The notes under the pieces were generated by a model that was not told where the DNA came from, made no database searches, and saw only the letters and a program-made list of their open reading frames with translations. Positions 57,432 through 64,000 of a stretch of DNA of 64,000 nucleotides are shown in pieces (positions within the stretch are counted from its first letter, which is position 1; every line of letters begins with the position of its first letter). The stretch comes from Pseudoalteromonas sp. MEBiC 03607. Its GTDB lineage: Bacteria; Pseudomonadota; Gammaproteobacteria; Enterobacterales; Alteromonadaceae. A program made the position numbers and the translations under genes. The stretch lies in NCBI RefSeq assembly GCF_004792295.1, contig NZ_SRRY01000001.1, positions 1,064,501 through 1,128,500 on the forward strand. Direction: 5' to 3'.

Positions 57432-58174
57432 GTAATGAATTAATTTTTGGTTTTCACTCAGTTGAAGCAATTTTAGAAAAAGAGCCGGAGCGCTTTTTAG
57501 AAATTTATGCTTTAAAAGGGCGTGAAGATAAACGTTTAAATCCGGTTATTGACCAAGCACGTAAATTCGGTATTTCTGTTCAGTTTATGCAGCGTAAAGC
57601 GCTAGACAATAAAGCAAACGGTGAGCAACACCAAGGCATTATTGCCAATGTTAAAGCTGCACGTATGTATAGTGAAAAAGACCTTGACGAAATTATAGCC
57701 CGCGAAGAAACCCCTTTCTTATTGGTGCTAGACGGCATAACTGATCCACATAATTTAGGTGCGTGCCTACGAAGCGCTGATGCTGCTGGTGTACACGCTA
57801 TTATTGTTCCTAAAGATAAATCAGCTAAATTAAATGGTACCGCGCGCAAAGTGGCGTGTGGTGCTGCTGAAACAGTGCCACTTGTGCAAGTGACAAACTT
57901 AGCGCGTACTTTACGTGAAATTAAAGACGCTGGTGTTTGGGTCGTTGGTACTGCTGGTGAAACCGACACTGAGTTATTCGATGCAAACCTCACTGGGCCA
58001 ATGGCTGTAGTAATGGGAGCTGAAGGTGACGGAATGCGTCGCCTTACCCGAGAACATTGTGATTTACTAGTAAAAATTCCAATGGCAGGGACGGTATCGA
58101 GCTTAAATGTATCTGTTGCCACGGGTATTTGCTTATTTGAAGTACTTCGTCAAAGAAATGCGACGCAACTTTAA
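57428..58174 (+). CDS. rlmB: 23S rRNA (guanosine-2251-2'-O)-methyltransferase RlmB
   Basis: This 248-residue SpoU-family enzyme methylates G2251 in the P-loop of 23S rRNA. It has an N-terminal RNA-binding domain and a knotted SAM domain with [32 protein letters not shown] and [21 protein letters not shown]. The start is GTG 57428, overlapping the rnr stop. It is the last core gene before the defence genes. Confidence 0.95.
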   Translation: MSNELIFGFHSVEAILEKEPERFLEIYALKGREDKRLNPVIDQARKFGISVQFMQRKALDNKANGEQHQGIIANVKAARMYSEKDLDEIIAREETPFLLVLDGITDPHNLGACLRSADAAGVHAIIVPKDKSAKLNGTARKVACGAAETVPLVQVTNLARTLREIKDAGVWVVGTAGETDTELFDANLTGPMAVVMGAEGDGMRRLTREHCDLLVKIPMAGTVSSLNVSVATGICLFEVLRQRNATQL

Positions 58175-58198
58175 TGTCAGGTCGTTAATTTATGCATT

Positions 58199-58230
58199 AA
58201 AAAGCCAGTGAATATTCACTGGCTTTTTTA
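58199..58230 (+). terminator. Rho-independent terminator after rlmB
   Basis: AAAAAGCCAGTGAATA pairs with TATTCACTGGCTTTTT in a stem with hardly any loop, followed by T residues. It marks the left edge of the defence island. Confidence 0.88.
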
Positions 58231-58505
58231 TGGTCTAGAGCAAATAAACCTTATTCGATATTTTGAATTTGAGTGTTGAATGGGTTTTTATTTTTATTAA
58301 AAATCAATTACTTGCTTTATTTCCTTGCCTTTTAGATGAGTTTGGTAACCGTTGTGGTAACCACTTTGTGTGAGGGTAAACATAATTATTCTGATGATAT
58401 ATATGAACATTTAACTTGTACTGATTATTATAGCATCCAAAATTAACTATTCAGAAGTACAGTGTAAGTATTGGACTTTCATCCAGTGATAACCCTTGTT
58501 TGCTT
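58231..58505. other. AT-rich stretch without genes
   Basis: I see no coding region here. A direct repeat, TGGTAACC, occurs twice about 12 bases apart near 58346-58368, the second copy inside the near-palindrome GTGGTAACCAC. Nothing else is recognisable. Confidence 0.4.
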
Positions 58506-58566
58506 AGATATTTCAATTTGAACAAATATACAAATATCTTGAAATTATACTTTTAAGCTTTATAAT
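58506..58566 (+). promoter_or_regulatory. Strong promoter with an upstream inverted repeat before the abi locus
   Basis: TTGAAA at 58539-58544 and a consensus TATAAT at 58561-58566 are separated by 16 bp. A perfect 8-bp inverted repeat, AGATATTT (58506-58513) and AAATATCT (58532-58539), abuts the -35 and could bind a regulator. Transcription would start near 58574, a few bases before the RNA hairpin. Confidence 0.6.
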
Positions 58567-58573
58567 TACGCGT

Positions 58574-58632
58574 AACAACACCCCTCCCGCTACCCGTAAG
58601 CTCAGCGCCCTGCGAGGGGTTAATTATTTTTA
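58574..58632 (+). ncRNA. Candidate structured RNA (AbiF-associated RNA antitoxin)
   Basis: Just after the predicted start site, ACCCCTC (58580-58586) pairs with GAGGGGT (58614-58620). CGCT (58588-58591) can pair with AGCG (58604-58607) inside it. The GC-rich hairpin stands out in an AT-rich gap and is followed by a T-rich stretch. A conserved RNA has been described upstream of Abi_2/AbiF genes, and recent work treats it as an RNA antitoxin. I match it by position and shape only. Confidence 0.55.
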
Positions 58633-58659
58633 AAGCATGATAAAAGGAATTTAACCTTC

Positions 58660-59553
58660 ATGCAGTTCTCTAAAGCCCCCATAACGTTTGATAAGCAAGT
58701 TGAGCTTTTAGAAAAGCGCGGTTTAGTAATTAATAATAAAGAATCAGCTGCCTTTTACCTTAGCCATATCAATTATTATAGGCTAGGTACTTATTGGTGG
58801 GCTTTTATTGAAGATCATCAAAATCATACTTTCAAGTCTGGTACTACATTTGAACAAGTTTTGAATCTGTATTCTTTTGATAGAGAGTTGAGATTGTTAC
58901 TACTTGATGCCATTGAGCGAATAGAAGTTTCTCTGCGAACTCAATGGGCATACCATTTAGCAAAAAAGCATGGCTCACATGCACATCTAGAGCCAGCTGC
59001 CTTTATAACTAAGTTTAATCACGAAGACTTCGTTAGTAATATTTGTGCTGAAATTCAAAGAACGTCAGATACCAATATAAAAAAGCAAAACAGTAAATAT
59101 GAAGAGCAAACACCCGCAATTTGGATTGTTGCTGAAGTAATGAGCTTCGGTTGGCTTTCAAGAAGTTATGATGCTATAGCGCGTCGAGCACTGAAAAATG
59201 ATATTGCAGATTCATATAAAGTAAAGGAAACAATACTTTCATCTTTTTTACACCACATTACTACGGTTCGTAACATCTGTGCTCATCACTGTCGTTTATA
59301 CAATCGAGATTTTACGTTCACTATGAAGCTGCCAAAAAATGGCGACAGTGTTTTACTTAGTAGTTTCAGTGATACAACTAAACAGCTTTACAACACACTA
59401 GTTATGTGTGCTTACTTCATGGATTTAATTAGTCCTAATCACCACTGGAAACAAAAGTTAGCCAGCTTAATTGATACTTATGCTATCGACGTATCCGAAA
59501 TGGGCTTTCCTGAGGATTGGAAGGGTTTGCCAATCTGGAATAGCGTTAAGTAA
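58660..59553 (+). CDS. abiF: AbiF/AbiD-type (Abi_2) abortive-infection HEPN protein
   Basis: This 297-residue protein matches the Abi_2 family, with ITFDKQVELLEKRG and YYRLGTYW at the N terminus, LYSFDRELRLLLLDAIERIEVSLR in the middle, and the HEPN ribonuclease motif R-x4-H as R204 to H209 (VRNICAHHCRLYNR). Such proteins stop growth or cleave RNA on phage infection and are proposed ancestors of Cas13. AAGGA lies ten bases before the ATG. A promoter and GC-rich hairpin lie directly upstream. No protein antitoxin gene is adjacent. Confidence 0.85.
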   Translation: MQFSKAPITFDKQVELLEKRGLVINNKESAAFYLSHINYYRLGTYWWAFIEDHQNHTFKSGTTFEQVLNLYSFDRELRLLLLDAIERIEVSLRTQWAYHLAKKHGSHAHLEPAAFITKFNHEDFVSNICAEIQRTSDTNIKKQNSKYEEQTPAIWIVAEVMSFGWLSRSYDAIARRALKNDIADSYKVKETILSSFLHHITTVRNICAHHCRLYNRDFTFTMKLPKNGDSVLLSSFSDTTKQLYNTLVMCAYFMDLISPNHHWKQKLASLIDTYAIDVSEMGFPEDWKGLPIWNSVK

Positions 59554-59674
59554 CTAGGTTCTAATTAGGTCTCAACTAACTGTAAAGTCGCTTTATTTAG
59601 TTTTTATTTTGCACAGTAATAATTTTCTTTGGTAGTATCGATTGATACACAAAGGGATTAGTTAGGCTGTTGAG

Positions 59675-60886
59675 ATGGGAAGCGATTTGAGTAACTTTGA
59701 TTTTTTAAAACACCACGACGAATTACTACTTCGTTTAGCTCAAACGGCTGAACGCTGTTTTGCCCCAGATCCAAATACAACCCTCGTTAAAATGCGGCAG
59801 TTAGGTGAAGCTTTGGCTCAAAATGTCGCTGCGCGAGTTGGCGTCGATTTTGGTCAAGATGTTAAACAAGTGGATCTATTAAGAGAGCTTGATTACACCC
59901 TTAAGCTCGATGAGCGAATTAAAGATGCTTTCCATGTTATTCGCAAATTAGGTAACACTGCTAACCACGATTTTACTTCAAGTAGCCACCGAGATGCCTT
60001 AAATTCTATGCAGTTAGGCCACGCTTTATCTGTGTGGTATCACAAGCTGTATGGTGATAAAGCAGCAAAAGGCTTTGTATTTACACCATTCGTTAAACCC
60101 CTAGAACCATCTATAGAAGTTAGAGAACTTGAAGAGAAATTACATGAACTTGAACTTGAAGTTGAACGTCAAAGGTCATCTGAACGTCTAAAAATTGCAG
60201 AGCAGTTAAAGCAAATCGAAGCTGAAAAAGCTGCTGCCGAGCGAAAGCGCTCTGAGCAAATGCTTGCAGATAGCCAGACGTGGGAACAAATAGCCACCGA
60301 ACAAGAAGCATTGCTAGCTGAGTATAAAGATAAAATGGTTAAAGCCAATATCATGTATATGGCTCAGTTTAATGCTAAAGACAAACAAGCACAGCAGCAA
60401 GAAATCCAGCGAGTTGAAAAATCTGCGTTTCAATTAAATGAAAGTGAAACGCGTGTACTTATCGATGAGCAGTTAGCTGCTGCTGGTTGGCTGGTAGATA
60501 GCTTTAACCTAAAGTATTCAAAAGGCACAAGGCCAGTTGTAAACGAGAATAGGGCCATTGCAGAGTGGCCAACTAAATCAGGGCCTGCGGATTATATTTT
60601 ATTTATGGGCCTTACACCTGTTGCTGTTGTAGAGGCTAAAAAGTCAGCTAAAAATGTTTACGGTGCGATCGACCAAGCAAAACGCTATGCCAGAGACTTA
60701 GAACCTAACCCATCATTAGATTTAGATGCTATATGGGGCGATTTTAAAGTGCCTCTCACATTTGCGACTAATGGGCGACCTTATTTAAAGCAATTAGAGC
60801 AAGAAAGCGGTATTTGGTTTTTAGATGTGCGAGATAACGCTCATAGACGCAAAGCACTTAAAGGCTGGTATTCACCACAGAAATAA
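59675..60886 (+). CDS. HsdR N-terminal part: DUF4145, coiled coil and PD-(D/E)xK nuclease domain
   Basis: This 403-residue reading frame corresponds to the first third of a type I restriction HsdR. It has a DUF4145 domain (about 1-140), a charged coiled coil (about 150-240) and the HsdR nuclease domain (about 255-385) with D306 and E320-A-K322 as the PD-(D/E)xK residues. The helicase motor is absent. The reading frame stops after GWYSPQK, but HsdR-like sequence continues in another frame just downstream, so this is most likely a truncated pseudogene rather than a natural short nuclease. No hsdM or hsdS is in the window. Confidence 0.7.
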   Translation: MGSDLSNFDFLKHHDELLLRLAQTAERCFAPDPNTTLVKMRQLGEALAQNVAARVGVDFGQDVKQVDLLRELDYTLKLDERIKDAFHVIRKLGNTANHDFTSSSHRDALNSMQLGHALSVWYHKLYGDKAAKGFVFTPFVKPLEPSIEVRELEEKLHELELEVERQRSSERLKIAEQLKQIEAEKAAAERKRSEQMLADSQTWEQIATEQEALLAEYKDKMVKANIMYMAQFNAKDKQAQQQEIQRVEKSAFQLNESETRVLIDEQLAAAGWLVDSFNLKYSKGTRPVVNENRAIAEWPTKSGPADYILFMGLTPVAVVEAKKSAKNVYGAIDQAKRYARDLEPNPSLDLDAIWGDFKVPLTFATNGRPYLKQLEQESGIWFLDVRDNAHRRKALKGWYSPQK

Positions 60887-60888
60887 AA

Positions 60889-61134
60889 GGCTATTTAAAG
60901 CAAACCACCCAGCAAGCAGAACAAAAGCTTGATGCGATGGACTTTGATTACGACCTTGATCATGGAAGTAAAGTGATAATGTCACAACCAATTATTGACG
61001 CTAAATTAGGTATTATCGATAAGTGTAATAGAAAGTCACCTTTTTCTGCAGCGGCAGTTTCTTTAGTAAAGACAAAGTTAGCTGAGCCATGGTTGCAATC
61101 AGTTATACCAAATTTAGATTTGACTCCATAAGGA
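60889..61134 (+). pseudogene. Frameshifted continuation of hsdR joined to unrelated sequence
   Basis: In the second frame after the stop at 60884, GYLKQTTQQAEQKLDAMDFDYDL continues the linker expected before the HsdR helicase domain; I quote it in two overlapping parts only to show the match: GYLKQTTQQAEQ and KLDAMDFDYDL. One missing base near 60884 explains the shift. After about 60960 the helicase start is missing and the reading frame runs into about 55 residues that I do not recognise, ending at 61131-61134. This is best read as a deletion scar. Confidence 0.5.
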
Positions 61135-61140
61135 AATAAG

Positions 61141-63864
61141 ATGCCGAGGTATTGTGGAAACAGAAATTCAGAACATCTATTAAAAAACATAAAAGAGTTT
61201 AAGCAAAACTGTTTAATTGAAGGTAAATCTCTATTAACAGATTCTGTTATTTGGACAAGTGAATACTGTGAAGAATTAACGAAGTATTTTGTAAATAATC
61301 CAAATGCAGGTAAGGGCGACTTTTTTACAAAGCTTGAAACTCAGTTAGCAGATGCTTCAGCTAATGCTAAACTACTTGTCGCTGAAATGCTGTGGTTAAT
61401 GTTTTTATGCCCAAGTAATACAGGTGCAGCATCAAAGCGCGGGAGTGTTGAGCGTGTATTTGCTTGGAGTGGCTACAAAATAGACGAAGCCATAAAAGAG
61501 CGTTATTTATCTGACAATGCGCTTACAGGTGTTGGTAGCTCAGGTACGGCCTACAATACAATGCGTTGGCGCGAGTTAGTGTATTTAATTCGTTTTACAG
61601 AGTCGTTTTTAAAGCTGGATAAACCTGAAAAAAAAGAACTATTAAATAACCACATTAAATTTGCCCAGTGGTTAGAACAAGTTCCTGATAATGAAAACCG
61701 CCAACTCCGTCATATGCTGTTGTTTTTATTCTTCCCTGATTTTAATGAACGCATATTTGGTAATACCGATAGATGCTCAATACTAGTCACTCTAGCTGGC
61801 CTTACTAAACCCCAATACAACAAAATGAAGTGCAGTGAAAGAGATGCTGCGCTTTTAAAGCTGCGTAAAAAATTTGAACAAGAGTTTGGCACAACAGAGC
61901 TCGATTACTATATTGAGCCGTTAAAAAGTAAATGGAAGAATACAGAATTAAACACTGTTACAAATGTGCAAGAACCTAAAGAGGGCTACACAGTGGAAAA
62001 AACAATTAATAATACCACCAGCAGTTTAAACCAAATACTTTATGGGCCACCGGGCACAGGTAAAACCTACAACACAATAAATAAAGCGCTTGAAATAGTA
62101 GACCCTGACTTTTTAGCTCAACACAAAAATGACCGCACTAAAGTCAAAGATCGCTTCGATGAGCTTATGGAAAAAAACCGCATAGGCTTTGTTACGTTTC
62201 ATCAGAGCTTTAGCTATGAAGACTTTGTTGAGGGGTTAAAAGCCAATAGTAACGAAGCCCAGCAGATAAGCTATGAAATTGAAGATGGTATTTTTAAGCG
62301 AATGTGTGATGCTGGCAATGCTCATACAGTTATATCTCAGCAAAAGCGCCCCGTAGATATAACAGGACGTAAAGTTTGGAAAATGTCTTTAGGTGATACG
62401 TTGAGTGATGATGCATACATATATCAGCAATGTATTGAGAATAATTATGTTTTATTAGGCTATGGCGGCAATATTGACTTTAGTTCTTCAAAAGACAGGA
62501 AGTCGGTTGTAAGTACATATAATAATTACGGTATTAATATAGAAAATGAAAGTAACGATTACAGAGTTACTTCTGTTCACAGTTTTAAGAATGTCATGGC
62601 GATTGGTGATCTGATTATAGTCTCAGATGGAAACCGTAAGTTTAGAGCAATAGCAGAAATTATAGGCGAATATGAATACGCCCCTTCAGCAATTGATGAT
62701 GAAAGTTACTCTCAAAAAAGGGAAGTGATTTGGCATCGAGTCTATGAGCCTTCGTTACCAGCTGATGAATTATTTACTAAGAATTTATCTCAGATGACTT
62801 TGTATAGATTACGAGAGCCTGTGCTTATAAGAGACAAACTTATAGAGCTACTTTCTGGTGATGATTTAAATAGTGACTCTATTCCTTCACTGTCAGTGGG
62901 ATCTAAAGTTTCAACTTATATGGTTGAAGGTATAACAAGCGAGATTATTAGATTGAGAAAGCCTAATGGTGCTCTGCTTCCAATGCCGCGAGTTATTGTC
63001 GATGAACTTGTGCATTTAGTTAAACAAGGAAAAACTTCTATCAGCGATATCCGTTCTAAAAAAGTGTTCGACTGGAACAGTAGTACTGAAATGGAAAAAT
63101 ATATTGTTAACGGATATCCAAATGTACTTGCACCATTAGTTGAAGCAATTGTAAATCATGGTATTAAAAATAAAGTGTTTAACAACTCAGAAAAACGAGT
63201 GTTGATTATTGATGAGATTAACCGAGGTAATATCTCTAACATTTTTGGTGAATTGATTACATTAATCGAACCTAGCAAGCGTGCTGGTGGCTCCGAGTCA
63301 TTATCGGTGAAGTTGCCTTATTCAAAAGAGCCTTTATCAGTTCCTTCAAATTTACATATTATTGGCACTATGAACACGGCTGATAAATCTTTGGCGCAGG
63401 TTGATATTGCATTACGCCGCCGTTTTGAATTTGTGGAGATGATGCCGAATCATGAATTACTCAATCATCTTGAAGTCGATGGAATTGAAATAGCAAAATT
63501 GCTAGAAACCATTAACCAGCGAATAGAGCTTTTATATGATCGTGAACATACCATTGGGCATAGTTTCTTTTTACCTTTAAAAGATGAGCCAACAATTGAG
63601 CGATTAGCAAAAATATTTGAGCTAGAAATCCTTCCTTTACTTGAAGAATACTTTTTTGAGGACTGGGAACGCGTAGGCCAAGTATTAGGTGACCACTTAA
63701 AAACAGATACAAGCTTGAAATTTATAGAAGAAAAGTTTACCGACACTTCTATTGCTAACCTCATGGGGGCTGAATGGCAGCAGGAGGGGATAATACCTTA
63801 TAAGCGTAATGTTGCGGCGTTAAATAATCCTGAAGCGTATATAGGTGTTTATGAAGCGCTCTAA
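61141..63864 (+). CDS. mcrB: McrB-type GTPase with an EVE-like insertion
   Basis: This 907-residue protein is the motor of a type IV modification-dependent restriction system. The N-terminal 280 residues are a helical domain with no standard McrB DNA-binding fold that I recognise. The AAA+ domain begins with Walker A GPPGTGKT (302-309). An EVE/PUA-like domain follows (about 409-575, starting KVWKMSLGD). Walker B is IIDEINRG (D691, E692), and the McrB GTP-specificity signature is MNTAD (744-748). AAGGAA precedes the ATG by five bases. mcrC overlaps its end by 14 bases. Confidence 0.88.
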   Translation: MPRYCGNRNSEHLLKNIKEFKQNCLIEGKSLLTDSVIWTSEYCEELTKYFVNNPNAGKGDFFTKLETQLADASANAKLLVAEMLWLMFLCPSNTGAASKRGSVERVFAWSGYKIDEAIKERYLSDNALTGVGSSGTAYNTMRWRELVYLIRFTESFLKLDKPEKKELLNNHIKFAQWLEQVPDNENRQLRHMLLFLFFPDFNERIFGNTDRCSILVTLAGLTKPQYNKMKCSERDAALLKLRKKFEQEFGTTELDYYIEPLKSKWKNTELNTVTNVQEPKEGYTVEKTINNTTSSLNQILYGPPGTGKTYNTINKALEIVDPDFLAQHKNDRTKVKDRFDELMEKNRIGFVTFHQSFSYEDFVEGLKANSNEAQQISYEIEDGIFKRMCDAGNAHTVISQQKRPVDITGRKVWKMSLGDTLSDDAYIYQQCIENNYVLLGYGGNIDFSSSKDRKSVVSTYNNYGINIENESNDYRVTSVHSFKNVMAIGDLIIVSDGNRKFRAIAEIIGEYEYAPSAIDDESYSQKREVIWHRVYEPSLPADELFTKNLSQMTLYRLREPVLIRDKLIELLSGDDLNSDSIPSLSVGSKVSTYMVEGITSEIIRLRKPNGALLPMPRVIVDELVHLVKQGKTSISDIRSKKVFDWNSSTEMEKYIVNGYPNVLAPLVEAIVNHGIKNKVFNNSEKRVLIIDEINRGNISNIFGELITLIEPSKRAGGSESLSVKLPYSKEPLSVPSNLHIIGTMNTADKSLAQVDIALRRRFEFVEMMPNHELLNHLEVDGIEIAKLLETINQRIELLYDREHTIGHSFFLPLKDEPTIERLAKIFELEILPLLEEYFFEDWERVGQVLGDHLKTDTSLKFIEEKFTDTSIANLMGAEWQQEGIIPYKRNVAALNNPEAYIGVYEAL

Positions 63865-64000
63865 ACTCAATGATGTAATTGTTAGAGAGTATGCGCTTTT
63901 GACTAATGGTGGTGTTGATAGCAGTATTGATTGCCATTCAATTCCCAAGAGTGCTTTTGAGTGGCTGTTAGTTAATGGTGTTAGCCAGAGTGAAAAGCAG
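63851..64000 (+). CDS. mcrC: McrC nuclease subunit, 5' end only
   Basis: The ATG at 63851 opens a frame of 50 codons to the window edge. The protein starts MKRSKLNDVIVREYALLTN and has the IPKSAFEWLL segment typical of the N-terminal domain of McrC, the PD-(D/E)xK nuclease partner of McrB. The 14-base overlap with mcrB indicates coupled translation. The catalytic domain lies beyond the window. Confidence 0.8.
   Translation, partial: MKRSKLNDVIVREYALLTNGGVDSSIDCHSIPKSAFEWLLVNGVSQSEKQ

Noticed and set aside
58346..58368. CRISPR-like or iteron repeat (two TGGTAACC copies)
   Set aside because: Only two 8-base copies occur, with no regular array or spacers.
60937..61131. Independent small gene between hsdR fragment and mcrB
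   Set aside because: Its first residues continue the HsdR linker in a shifted frame and no ribosome binding site precedes the ATG; better explained as a deletion scar.

Overview
The window looks like chromosome of a marine gammaproteobacterium of the Alteromonadales, most probably Pseudoalteromonas or a close relative. The grounds are moderate G+C, a complete gammaproteobacterial division and cell-wall (dcw) cluster, a Shewanella/Pseudoalteromonas-style amino-sugar locus with a TonB-dependent receptor, and the general protein repertoire. The genus is an inference from recalled family similarity, not from a search.

Positions 1-10450 hold an N-acetylgalactosamine-type catabolic locus. It has an AgaS-like SIS deaminase (cut by the left edge), a ROK sugar kinase, an amino-sugar-6-phosphate deacetylase, a GMC oxidoreductase with a gluconate-2-dehydrogenase-subunit-3 partner, a FucP-type MFS permease, a DeoR-family AgaR-like regulator and a large TonB-dependent receptor. 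Repeated TTTCGAAA/TTTGAAAG-like half-sites lie in the two promoter regions and are candidate AgaR operators. A 51-residue orphan TatA follows the receptor.

Positions 10690-18400 are housekeeping and envelope genes: an MscS channel, a YihY-family membrane protein, an orphan sensor kinase, a pirin, a glutathionyl-hydroquinone reductase, a small AAA ATPase and a yqjD-yqjE-yqjK-like set.

Positions 18600-36640 are the whole dcw cluster in one direction: mraZ, rsmH, ftsL, ftsI, murE, murF, mraY, murD, ftsW, murG, murC, ddl, ftsQ, ftsA, ftsZ, lpxC. Most neighbours overlap by a few bases. The promoter region carries four TGG repeats exactly 10 bp apart, as expected for MraZ binding. A second, inverted pair lies about 120 bp upstream, and a perfect 8-bp inverted repeat covers the -35 box.

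Positions 36640-58230 are mixed chromosomal genes: yjjG, yjjX, a phosphoribulokinase without visible RuBisCO, an M1 aminopeptidase, a tyrosine-recombinase-like protein that has lost its catalytic residues, stress and thiol enzymes, a sensor kinase/response regulator pair, queG, a chemotaxis receptor, a glycerophosphodiesterase, a DMT transporter, a DUF350 protein, and rnr-rlmB.

From 58230 to the right edge the content becomes a defence island directly after the rlmB terminator. It opens with an AbiF/AbiD-type HEPN protein preceded by a strong promoter and a compact GC-rich hairpin, a good candidate for the RNA antitoxin of an RNA-protein abortive-infection module. An hsdR 5' remnant follows (DUF4145, coiled coil and nuclease domain), broken by a frameshift and a deletion. 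A type IV McrBC system comes next: McrB carries a long EVE-like insertion inside its AAA+ domain, and mcrC is cut by the window end.
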